From Burkholderiales bacterium (GTDB lineage: Bacteria; Pseudomonadota; Gammaproteobacteria; Burkholderiales; SG8-39), in NCBI GenBank assembly GCA_016649475.1, contig JAENXP010000013.1:1-13336 (forward strand): DNA of 13,336 bases, in the 5' to 3' direction. The position numbers and the translations under genes were made by a program. The notes below the pieces were generated by a model. The model was not told the DNA's origin. It saw only the letters and a list, made by a program, of their open reading frames with translations, and ran no database searches. Shown here one piece after another: positions 7,561 through 13,336 of the stretch. Within the stretch, counting starts at the first letter, position 1, and the number at the start of each line of letters is the position of its first letter.

Positions 7561-8505
7561 ATGACTTCGGCCGTAGTCTTTGCCTACCATAATGTCGGGG
7601 TGCGCTGCCTTTCCGTGTTGTTGGACCAGGGCGTGCGCATAAGCCTGGTGCTTACGCATCGGGACCAGCCGGGCGAGACCATCTGGTTCGACAGTGTGGA
7701 AAAACTCGCGCGCACGCGCGGCCTGGCCGTGATTACCCCCGAGAATGCGAACGACCCGGCGGTAGTTGCGCGAATCAGTGCGCTGGCGCCCGATTTCCTG
7801 TTCTCCTTCTACTATCGCAACATGCTCGGGCCGGAACTGTTGGCGCTGCCCAGGCGCGGCGCCTACAACATGCACGGCTCGCTGCTGCCGAAATACCGGG
7901 GGCGCGTGCCGGTCAACTGGGCGGTAATCATGGGCGAGCGCGAAACCGGCGCCACCCTGCACCAGATGGTGGAAAAGCCCGATGCCGGCGGCATCGTCGA
8001 TCAGGAAGCGGTGCCCATAGGGAACGAGGACACGGCGGCCGAGGTATTCGGCAAAGTGACCGTGGCGGCCGAGCGGGTGCTCGCGCGCGCGCTGCCCGGC
8101 CTGATTGCGGGCAACGCGCGCATCAGGCCGCAGGACCTGGGCAAAGGCAGCTATTACGGCGGGCGCAAGCCCGAAGACGGCCGTATCGACTGGACCAAGA
8201 GCGCGCAGCGGGTGCATAACCTCGTTCGCGGCGTCGCCCCACCCTATCCCGGCGCGCTCACCCGGTGCAAAAGCATCGAACTGCGCATTCTGCGCAGCCG
8301 GATTGAACCAAATAGAAGCCCTAGAAGCGGCGCACCTGGGTTATATTTCGAGGAAGGCTCGTTCTTTGCCGATTGCGGCGACGGCGGCGTGCTGCGCATA
8401 CTGGAACTCGACTCCGAGGGTCGCCCGCTCGACCCGGCGGCGTTCGCCAACGGGAAAATCTGCTTTGAGGCCGTTTCCGAATCGCCGCAACGTCCTCGGA
8501 ATTAG
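7561..8505 (+). CDS. arnA: UDP-L-Ara4N formyltransferase (stand-alone N-terminal half of ArnA)
   Basis: A 314-residue N10-formyltetrahydrofolate-dependent formyltransferase that N-formylates UDP-L-Ara4N, the form used by ArnC. The expected catalytic residues are all present: N103 and H105 in NMHGSLLPKYRGRVPVNW and D141 in KPDAGGIVDQ, one position off E. coli ArnA N102, H104 and D140. The C-terminal part (about 205-305) is the OB-like subdomain. Methionyl-tRNA formyltransferase is a paralogue, but the arn context and the sequence around the active site favour ArnA. In E. coli this domain is fused to the decarboxylase; here it ends with TAG at 8503-8505 and the second half starts 55 bases later as a separate gene. 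The two halves total 661 residues, against 660 for the fused enzyme. Confidence 0.93.
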   Translation: MTSAVVFAYHNVGVRCLSVLLDQGVRISLVLTHRDQPGETIWFDSVEKLARTRGLAVITPENANDPAVVARISALAPDFLFSFYYRNMLGPELLALPRRGAYNMHGSLLPKYRGRVPVNWAVIMGERETGATLHQMVEKPDAGGIVDQEAVPIGNEDTAAEVFGKVTVAAERVLARALPGLIAGNARIRPQDLGKGSYYGGRKPEDGRIDWTKSAQRVHNLVRGVAPPYPGALTRCKSIELRILRSRIEPNRSPRSGAPGLYFEEGSFFADCGDGGVLRILELDSEGRPLDPAAFANGKICFEAVSESPQRPRN

Positions 8506-8511
8506 GGAAGC

Positions 8512-8533
8512 ATGATGGGAGGCATCCCCTCAT
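8512..8533 (+). repeat. Short hairpin before the ArnA dehydrogenase gene
   Basis: Arms atgatggga (8512-8520) and tcccctcat (8525-8533) pair with one mismatch around a 4-base loop. The right arm plus the following TT, and the preceding A, form the 12-base sequence atcccctcattt (8524-8535). The same 12 bases occur on the minus strand at 2642-2631, about 30 bases before alaC; here they end 25 bases before the ATG. A TTCG and an A-rich stretch follow. Confidence 0.45.
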
Positions 8534-8560
8534 TTCGTAAAAAACTTTTCGCGTGATCAA

Positions 8561-9604
8561 ATGAAAAAAATCCTGATACTCGGCGTCAACGGCTTCATCG
8601 GCCACCACCTGTCCAAACGCATCATCGCCAAGACCGATTGGGAGGTCTACGGCATGGACATGCAGACCGAGCGCATCTCCGACCTTCTGGAGGAAAAGCG
8701 CTTCCATTTCTTCGAAGGCGACATCACCATCAACAAGGAATGGATCGAGTACCACGTGCGCAAGTGCGACACGGTGCTGCCGCTGGTGGCGATCGCCACG
8801 CCGGCGACCTACGTGAAAGAGCCGCTGCGGGTGTTCGAACTGGACTTCGAGGCCAATCTGCCGATCATTCGCTCCGCGGTCAAATACAAGAAGCGCGTGG
8901 TCTTCCCCTCGACCTCGGAAGTCTACGGCATGTGCGGCGACGACGAATTCGATCCGTACTCCTCCCAGCTGGTGCTGGGCCCGATCAACAAGCCGCGCTG
9001 GATCTATTCCTGCGCCAAGCAACTGATGGACCGGGTGATACACGCCTACGGCATGCAGGAAGGGCTGGACTACACGCTGTTCCGGCCGTTCAACTGGATC
9101 GGATCCGGACTGGACTCGATCAACACCCCCAAGGAAGGAAGCTCGCGCGTGATCACCCAGTTCCTCGGCCACATCGTGCGCGGCGAAAATATCCAACTGG
9201 TGGATGGCGGCACCCAGAAGCGCGCCTTCACCTATGTCGACGACGGCATCGATGCGCTACTCAAGATCATCGACAATCCGAAAGGCGTGGCCAGCGGCCA
9301 GATCTACAACATCGGCAACCCGAAAAACAATTTCTCCGTCAGGGAACTCGCCGAAATGATGCTGGAACTGGCGCTGGAATATCCTGAATACCGCAGTCAC
9401 GCGAAGAAGGTGAAGCTGATCAAGACCAGCTCGGCGCAGTATTACGGCAAGGGATACCAGGACGTGCAGAACCGGGTGCCGAAGATTACCAATACCTGCA
9501 AGGACCTCGCCTGGAAGCCCAGGGTCACCATGCAGCAGGCGATGAAGCACATATTCGACTTCTATCGCGGCCATGTCGCCGAAGCGCGCCATCTCGTAGA
9601 TTGA
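8561..9604 (+). CDS. arnA: UDP-glucuronate oxidative decarboxylase (stand-alone C-terminal half of ArnA)
   Basis: A 347-residue short-chain dehydrogenase/reductase that oxidises and decarboxylates UDP-glucuronate with NAD+ to UDP-L-Ara4O, the first committed step of the pathway. The NAD-binding GVNGFIGHHL is at residues 8-17. S119-E120 (STSEVYGMC), Y149 and K153 (YSCAKQLMDR) and R305 (DVQNRVPKI) correspond to S433, E434, Y463, K467 and R619 of E. coli ArnA at a constant offset of 314. That R/S/E set distinguishes the decarboxylase from ordinary epimerases. The start is ATG 8561, with only a weak ribosome site. Hairpin 8512-8533 precedes it, and 322 bases of repeats separate it from arnD. A UDP-xylose synthase would share many motifs, but context and residues favour ArnA. 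Confidence 0.94.
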   Translation: MKKILILGVNGFIGHHLSKRIIAKTDWEVYGMDMQTERISDLLEEKRFHFFEGDITINKEWIEYHVRKCDTVLPLVAIATPATYVKEPLRVFELDFEANLPIIRSAVKYKKRVVFPSTSEVYGMCGDDEFDPYSSQLVLGPINKPRWIYSCAKQLMDRVIHAYGMQEGLDYTLFRPFNWIGSGLDSINTPKEGSSRVITQFLGHIVRGENIQLVDGGTQKRAFTYVDDGIDALLKIIDNPKGVASGQIYNIGNPKNNFSVRELAEMMLELALEYPEYRSHAKKVKLIKTSSAQYYGKGYQDVQNRVPKITNTCKDLAWKPRVTMQQAMKHIFDFYRGHVAEARHLVD

Positions 9605-9639
9605 GACCAAAGAAATATGCCGCGGGCGGATTGAGTGGG

Positions 9640-9727
9640 TTTTATCCAAGATCCTCGATTGCGCACGGATACGCTTTTCATCCGTGCGCAATCGAGGATC
9701 CGCGCGGACGGGCCGCCGTCCGCGCAA
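9640..9727 (+). repeat. Two-hairpin repeat, copy A
   Basis: The element reads ttttatcca (9640-9648), then a perfect 21-bp stem (9650-9670 with 9680-9700) closing a loop acgcttttc (9671-9679). A second perfect 10-bp GC stem (9702-9711 with 9716-9725, loop gccg) and AA follow. A second, inverted copy lies at 9786-9864. The stems differ from that copy but remain fully complementary, while the apex (acggat, loop, atccgt) is conserved. It lies between the ArnA dehydrogenase gene and arnD. Confidence 0.85.
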
Positions 9728-9785
9728 GTTCTGACCCGACAGTTCGAAATATCATCCGACATCTGCCGGAATCTTCAAGCGAGCA

Positions 9786-9864
9786 TTGCGCGCTGCGCGC
9801 GCCAACCGTGTTTTCTGTACGGATGAAAAGCACATCCGTACAGAAAACACGGTTCTGGATAAAA
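9786..9864 (-). repeat. Two-hairpin repeat, copy B (inverted relative to copy A)
   Basis: On the minus strand it reads ttttatcca (9864-9856), then a perfect 22-bp stem whose plus-strand arms are 9804-9825 and 9833-9854 (7-base loop 9826-9832). A GC hairpin follows (arms 9788-9793 and 9797-9802), then AA at 9787-9786. The apical acggat and atccgt and the gcttttc loop match copy A; the outer stem does not, yet pairs perfectly. Its GC hairpin and flank match copy C at the left edge of the window. Copies A and B face each other tail to tail across 58 bases. Confidence 0.85.
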
Positions 9865-9895
9865 GCACATGCGGCATGGGTTGGCTTTTATCCAG
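9855..9895. repeat. 12-bp inverted repeat adjoining copy B
   Basis: Arms ctggataaaagc (9855-9866) and gcttttatccag (9884-9895) are exact reverse complements around a 17-base spacer that itself holds catgc/gcatg. The left arm overlaps the ttttatcca flank of copy B, so the 9884-9895 arm is an extra copy of that flank in the other direction. It ends 31 bases before the arnD start. Confidence 0.75.
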
Positions 9896-9926
9896 TATCT
9901 GGCGCGACAAATCAACTGAAGCTGCC

Positions 9927-10835
9927 ATGAAGCTTGCCCTCAAAATAGACGTCGATACCTACCGCGGCACGCGTGTGGGCGTGCCACGGCTGATCGAAGT
10001 GCTGAAAAGGCACCAGGCAGGCGCAAGCTTCCTGTTCAGCCTGGGCGCGGACCACACCGGGCGCGCAATCAAGCGCGCGTTCCGTCCCGGCTTCATGAAA
10101 AAGGTTTCGCGCACTTCGGTGCTGGAGCATTACGGGCTCAAGACCCTGCTCTACGGCACGCTGCTGCCCGGCCCCGACATCGGCAAAAGCTGCGCCGGGG
10201 TCATGCGCGACGCGCGCGACGCCGGCTTCGAGGTCGGCATTCATACCTGGGATCATGTCAAGTGGCAGGATCAGGTGGCGCACGCCGACGAGCACTGGAC
10301 CGGCGAAGAAATGGGCGCGGCCTTCCTGCGCTTTTCCGAGATTTTCGGCAAGCCCGCACGCACCCATGGCGCCGCCGGCTGGCAAACGAACCTGCACGCG
10401 CTGCGCCTGACGCAACGCCTGGGTTTCGACTATTGCTCGGATACGCGCGGCCGCTGCCCCTTCATCCCCATTTACCGCGGAGAGATCATCGCCTGCCCGC
10501 AGTTGCCGACCACCCTGCCCACCCTGGACGAACTGATCGGCCTGGACGGGCTGACCCCGGACAATGTCGCCGCACACCTGCTCAAACTGTCCGAGAACCC
10601 GCCGCCGACCGGTCATGTGTACACCCTGCACGCCGAGCTCGAGGGTATGAAACTATTGCCGGTTTTCGAGGAATTGCTCACCGGCTGGAAAACCATGGGC
10701 TATGAGCTGACCCGAACGCGCGACCTGTACGACACGCTCAAGCTGCAAGACCTGCCCCGGCACGAACTGGACATGGGCGAAATTCCAGGCAGATCCGGTA
10801 CGCTCGCCCTGCAGGGAAAGGAATTTCTCGCATGA
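9927..10835 (+). CDS. arnD: 4-deoxy-4-formamido-L-arabinose-phosphoundecaprenol deformylase
   Basis: A 302-residue polysaccharide-deacetylase (NodB-like) protein; E. coli ArnD is 296. It removes the formyl group from undecaprenyl-phosphate-L-Ara4FN, making transfer irreversible before flipping. The N-terminal metal-binding aspartates are D8/D10 in KIDVDTYRGTR. The metal histidines are H106 and H110 in GIHTWDH. GAAGWQTN, FDYCSDTRGRCPF, PQLPTTLPTLDE and YTLHAELEG are further ArnD-like blocks in order. The start is ATG 9927, where the family sequence begins; an upstream ATG at 9786 would run through the hairpin repeats and is rejected. Unlike its neighbours it is separated from the previous gene by 322 bases. 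Its stop overlaps the ATG of a 20-codon ORF. Confidence 0.95.
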   Translation: MKLALKIDVDTYRGTRVGVPRLIEVLKRHQAGASFLFSLGADHTGRAIKRAFRPGFMKKVSRTSVLEHYGLKTLLYGTLLPGPDIGKSCAGVMRDARDAGFEVGIHTWDHVKWQDQVAHADEHWTGEEMGAAFLRFSEIFGKPARTHGAAGWQTNLHALRLTQRLGFDYCSDTRGRCPFIPIYRGEIIACPQLPTTLPTLDELIGLDGLTPDNVAAHLLKLSENPPPTGHVYTLHAELEGMKLLPVFEELLTGWKTMGYELTRTRDLYDTLKLQDLPRHELDMGEIPGRSGTLALQGKEFLA

Positions 10836-10894
10836 GTCCGGCCGGCCGCCCCGAAGTTGCACCTGCGCCATGTGGCGAGGAGAGACTGTTATGA
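10832..10894 (+). CDS. Possible 20-residue peptide overlapping arnD and the hydrolase gene
   Basis: An ATG at 10832 overlaps the arnD TGA (ATGA), and its own TGA at 10892-10894 overlaps the hydrolase ATG at 10891 (again ATGA). It therefore exactly bridges the gap. AAAGGA lies about 9 bases upstream of its ATG, inside the end of arnD. The predicted peptide begins MSPAGRPEVAPAP and has no recognisable domain. It may act only by coupling translation of the hydrolase to arnD. The hydrolase also has its own GAGGAGAG ribosome site, so coupling is not required and the ORF could be chance. Confidence 0.3.
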   Translation: MSPAGRPEVAPAPCGEERLL

Positions 10895-11769
10895 ACACTT
10901 TTTTCCCCGGCTTTGAACGCAAGCAGATTCAGGTCGGCGGCGCGAACATCAATCTGGTGCACGGTGGACAGGGACCGGCGCTATTGATGCTGCATGGCTA
11001 TCCGCAGACCCACTGTATCTGGCACGCCATCGCACCGCGCCTGGCGCGCAAATACACGGTGGTGGCCGCGGACCTGCGCGGCTACGGCGATTCGTCCAAA
11101 CCGGCCGGATTGCCCGATCACAGCAATTACTCCAAGCGCGCCCTGGCCATGGACCAGGCCGAACTCATGCAGGTGCTAGGCCATCACCAGTTCGATCTGG
11201 TCGGCCACGACCGCGGCGGCCGCGTCGCGCACCGCCTCGCGCTGGACCATCCGCAGCGCGTGAAGAAACTGGCCGTGCTGGATATCTGTCCGACCAGGAC
11301 CATGTACGCGCGCACCGACCACGCCTTTGCCAGGTCCTATTTCCACTGGTTCTTTCTGACGCAGCCCGCGCCGTTTCCGGAAACCCTGATCGGCGCCAAC
11401 CCCGCGTATTTCATCAAATACCAGATGGGCCGGCGCCACGGCGGACTGCAGGTATTCGCCGCCGAAGCCATGGCAGAGTATGTGCGCTGTTTTTCCGACC
11501 CGGCCACGATCCACGCAAGCTGCGAGGATTACCGCGCGGCGGATTCGATCGACCTCGAGCACGACGCTGCCGATGCAAATACCAAAGTCGCCTGCCCGGT
11601 GCTCGCCCTGTGGGGAAAAAACGGAGTCATCGAGCAGCAATTCGATTGCCTCGCCGACTGGCGCGAGGTCGCAGGTGATGTGCGCGGGCATGCCCTGGAT
11701 TGCGGCCACTATCTGCCTGAAGAACGACCGGAAGAAGTCGCGCGCGAACTGGAAAACTTTCTCGGCTGA
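10891..11769 (+). CDS. Alpha/beta hydrolase of the fluoroacetate (haloacetate) dehalogenase type
   Basis: A 292-residue cytoplasmic alpha/beta hydrolase. The nucleophile elbow is GHDRGGRVAHRLALDHP, giving nucleophile D107 and carboxylate-binding R108 and R111. The acid D131 (LDICPT) and base H273 (CGHYLPEE) complete an Asp-Asp-His triad. H152, W153 (YFHWFF) and Y214 (CEDYRAA) line up with the halide pocket of fluoroacetate dehalogenases. These families hydrolyse haloacetates to glycolate and halide, but related enzymes act on other esters or epoxides, so the substrate is unproved. The start is ATG 10891 with GAGGAGAG 6 bases upstream; a longer start at 10870 is possible but lacks support. It follows arnD on the same strand by 55 bases, with a possible 20-codon ORF between. 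No role in L-Ara4N synthesis is known to me. Confidence 0.88.
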   Translation: MNTFFPGFERKQIQVGGANINLVHGGQGPALLMLHGYPQTHCIWHAIAPRLARKYTVVAADLRGYGDSSKPAGLPDHSNYSKRALAMDQAELMQVLGHHQFDLVGHDRGGRVAHRLALDHPQRVKKLAVLDICPTRTMYARTDHAFARSYFHWFFLTQPAPFPETLIGANPAYFIKYQMGRRHGGLQVFAAEAMAEYVRCFSDPATIHASCEDYRAADSIDLEHDAADANTKVACPVLALWGKNGVIEQQFDCLADWREVAGDVRGHALDCGHYLPEERPEEVARELENFLG

Positions 11770-11782
11770 AGCAGTTAGCGCG

Positions 11783-11804
11783 GGAGCGTAGAAGGAGCGT
11801 AGAA
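11783..11804 (+). repeat. Tandem 11-bp duplication
   Basis: The unit ggagcgtagaa occurs twice head to tail, just after the hydrolase stop. The rest of 11770-11886 holds no gene that I can see and no clear terminator. Confidence 0.7.
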
Positions 11805-11886
11805 GGCGGGTTGCGTTCCTGTGCCGATTCATCAACAATACGTACGCAGGCCGGTCCCGGTCAGGCTATAGGGATGTATGGAAAAA

Positions 11887-13217
11887 CCAGTAGTGTCCCA
11901 ACGTTTTCACGAGAGACGGTTATAGGTTAATGATTGAAATACGGAAACGAGCGATTTTGTCTGGTCTCGATTTGAACGTCGAAGCGCAGAATTTGAGCCT
12001 TTTGCGGATATCCGCCGAAGGCTCCCATGCATCAAGGCATGCTTGTGTTTGCGCAGGTCATGGCCCATTTGCCGCTCTCCACATTTCGCCGCTGCGTGGC
12101 TGCGCATCGCGGCGATCACAAAGTGCAGGAGTTCTCGTGCCTGGACCAGTTCTTTGCGATGGCCTTTGCGCAGCTGACCGCCCGCGAGTCGTTGCGGGAC
12201 ATCGAAGTCAACTTGCGCGCCCAGTCGGCTCGGCTGTACCACATGGGCTTTCGCTGCAAGACGATTTCGCGCAACACGCTGTCCAACGCGAACGCGGTGC
12301 GGCCCTGGCAGATGTACGCCGACTTCGCGCAGCACCTGATTGGCATTGCCAGGCCGTTGTACGCCAACGAGCCATTGGCGGTGGATCTGGACGCAACGGT
12401 CTATGCGTTCGACGCCACCACCATCGACCTGTGCCTGTCGGTCTATCCATGGGCGCCGTTCCGTTCGGCCAAGGCCGCTATCAAGCTGCATACCTTGCTG
12501 GATTTGCGCGGCGCGATCCCAAGCTTCATTCACATCACCGATGGCAAGACCCACGAGGTGAACATTCTGGACGACCTGATCATCGAGCCGGGCGCGTACT
12601 ATTTGCTCGATCGCGGGTATCTGGACTTCGACCGATTGTTCGCCATTCATCAAGCGCAGGCTTTCTTCGTCACCCGTGCCAAGAGCAATACCAAGTTCAA
12701 GCGGCGCTACTCGCACCCAGTCGATCGCATCAACACCAACGTCCTGTGCGATCAGGCCGGTGTGCTCACCGTGTTCTATTCGAGCAAGGACTATCCGACC
12801 ACCTTGCGCAGGATCGTGGTGCGGGACGAGGAATCCGGCAAGCGCGTCACGTTTCTGACCAACAATTTTGCGTTGAAACCCGATTTGATTGCGCAGTTGT
12901 ACCGGCAGCGCTGGCAGGTCGAACTGTTCTTCAAGTGGATCAAGCAGCATCTGCGCATCAAGGCGTTTCTGGGCACCAGCGAGAACGCCGTGAAGACGCA
13001 AATCTGGATTGCGGTCTGCACATACGTGCTGATCGCGATCGTGAAGAAACGACTCAAGCTGTCGCATAGTCTCTATGAAATCCTACAAATCCTGAGTCTG
13101 ACCATGTTCGAAACAATACCCATAAATCAATTGCTTCCAAACCTCTCGACCAATTCAGAGCCGCCAATTTCGCCGATCCAGGGCGTTCTCCTCTGAAAAA
13201 CGTTGGGACACTACTGG
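11887..13217 (+). mobile_element. Complete IS4-family insertion sequence, about 1331 bp
   Basis: Perfect 21-bp terminal inverted repeats lie at 11887-11907 and 13197-13217. Each contains the core tagtgtcccaacgtttt, inverted at the right end. They enclose one transposase gene whose stop codon abuts the right repeat. No direct target duplication of 7 bp or more is visible. If the outer ccag/ctgg bases belong to the host instead, the insertion would sit at a TA inside ccagtactgg, but IS4 elements do not usually duplicate TA. The left end carries about 119 bases of leader before the transposase, including a 12-bp palindrome gcggatatccgc (12004-12015). The element looks intact and could be active. 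Its right end is 12 bases from the start of the next gene. Confidence 0.93.
12027..13196 (+). CDS. IS4-family DDE transposase with N-terminal DUF4372-like region
   Basis: A full-length 389-residue transposase. The N-terminal part (1-75: MVFAQ-like start, FRRCVAAHRGD, SCLDQFFAMAFAQLTARESLRD) resembles the DUF4372 domain common in IS4-family enzymes. The catalytic core follows: first aspartate D129 (AFDATTID), second D195 (LLDRGYLDF) and glutamate E299. The YREK signature of IS4 enzymes is exact, with Y292, R295, E299 and K306 in YRQRWQVELFFKWIK. GAAGG lies 5 bases before ATG 12027. No frameshift or internal stop is seen. Long open frames antisense and in other frames within the element are shadows of GC-rich coding. 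Confidence 0.95.
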   Translation: MHQGMLVFAQVMAHLPLSTFRRCVAAHRGDHKVQEFSCLDQFFAMAFAQLTARESLRDIEVNLRAQSARLYHMGFRCKTISRNTLSNANAVRPWQMYADFAQHLIGIARPLYANEPLAVDLDATVYAFDATTIDLCLSVYPWAPFRSAKAAIKLHTLLDLRGAIPSFIHITDGKTHEVNILDDLIIEPGAYYLLDRGYLDFDRLFAIHQAQAFFVTRAKSNTKFKRRYSHPVDRINTNVLCDQAGVLTVFYSSKDYPTTLRRIVVRDEESGKRVTFLTNNFALKPDLIAQLYRQRWQVELFFKWIKQHLRIKAFLGTSENAVKTQIWIAVCTYVLIAIVKKRLKLSHSLYEILQILSLTMFETIPINQLLPNLSTNSEPPISPIQGVLL

Positions 13218-13229
13218 AAGGATACGAAC

Positions 13230-13336
13230 ATGAACTCGCGTGAAAAACTCATCCAGCGGACGATGGACGTCCAAAGAGAAATTACCCAGGCAGGACTGAA
13301 ACGGCGCGACCTGCTGAAAATGGGTCTGCTCAGCGC
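13230..13336 (+). CDS. Start of a Tat-exported protein, truncated by the window end
   Basis: Thirty-five codons are visible. They begin MNSREKLIQRTMDVQREITQ and continue AGLKRRDLLKMGLLS. KRRDLLK fits the twin-arginine (Tat) export motif, and the hydrophobic stretch is beginning at the window edge. A good ribosome site, GGAAGGAT (13216-13223), sits 6 bases before ATG 13230 and partly inside the IS end. An N-terminal extension of about 24 residues before the twin arginines, with RRDLLKMGLL, is seen in some periplasmic multicopper oxidases, but too little is visible to assign a function. Any native promoter is displaced by the insertion sequence unless it lies inside the right end of the IS. Confidence 0.7.
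   Translation, partial: MNSREKLIQRTMDVQREITQAGLKRRDLLKMGLLS

Noticed and set aside
9640..9895. CRISPR array or integron attC sites
   Set aside because: There are no regularly spaced direct repeats with spacers, the copies are inverted relative to one another, and the stems are perfect over 21-22 bp without the spacing of attC boxes. No cas or integrase gene is present.
9786..9926. Upstream extension of arnD from ATG 9786
   Set aside because: The extension would be translated from repeat copy B, while the ArnD family sequence begins at ATG 9927.
9601..9930. 109-codon open frame between the ArnA dehydrogenase gene and arnD
   Set aside because: It runs through the perfect hairpins, so its sequence is set by the repeats, and it has no plausible ribosome site or protein family.
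11907..13067. 386-codon minus-strand frame and a 379-codon second plus frame inside the IS
   Set aside because: Both overlap the DDE transposase throughout and lack motifs; the transposase frame carries the full DDE and YREK set.
1..13336. tRNA or rRNA genes
   Set aside because: I recognised no tRNA cloverleaf with CCA-end region or rRNA signature in the intergenic stretches.

Overview
The window is GC-rich (by eye about 60-65%), densely coded and proteobacterial. The gene content and the alaC-hom pairing suggest a betaproteobacterium, perhaps of the Nitrosomonadales/Thiobacillus type. That is an inference from gene neighbourhoods, not from a marker gene.

Layout. (1) 73-2600, minus strand: an amino-acid pair, an AlaC-type aminotransferase followed by an ACT-domain homoserine dehydrogenase, overlapping by 4 bases (GTGA). 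(2) 2601-2793: a divergent intergenic region with several hairpins and a perfect TATAAT box. (3) 2794-3165, plus: a small Mth938/DUF498-type protein. (4) 3335-10835, plus: a complete-looking set for modifying lipid A with 4-amino-4-deoxy-L-arabinose (L-Ara4N). The order is arnT, an arnE/F-like flippase subunit, arnB, arnC, an arnA formyltransferase gene, a separate arnA dehydrogenase/decarboxylase gene, and arnD. The first three overlap; the rest are spaced by 39-58 bases, except for a 322-base gap before arnD filled with hairpin repeats. (5) 10891-11769, plus: an alpha/beta hydrolase with every hallmark residue of fluoroacetate dehalogenases, following arnD on the same strand. (6) 11887-13217: a complete IS4-family insertion sequence with 21-bp terminal inverted repeats. 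(7) 13230-end: the start of a Tat-exported protein whose upstream region has been replaced by the insertion sequence.

How the genes work together. ArnA-C oxidatively decarboxylates UDP-glucuronate, ArnB aminates the keto-sugar, ArnA-N formylates it, ArnC transfers it to undecaprenyl phosphate and ArnD removes the formyl group. The ArnE/F-like protein helps flip the lipid carrier and ArnT moves L-Ara4N onto lipid A, lowering negative surface charge and affinity for cationic peptides such as polymyxin. UDP-glucose dehydrogenase (ugd) is not in the window, and I see no second flippase subunit.

Most unusual features. A dispersed two-hairpin repeat is present as two inverted copies between arnA-C and arnD, with a truncated third copy at the left edge of the window. 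Its long stems differ in sequence between copies yet stay perfectly self-complementary, while the loop and flanks are conserved. ArnA is split exactly at its domain boundary. A possible 20-codon ORF overlaps the stop of arnD and the start of the dehalogenase-like gene.
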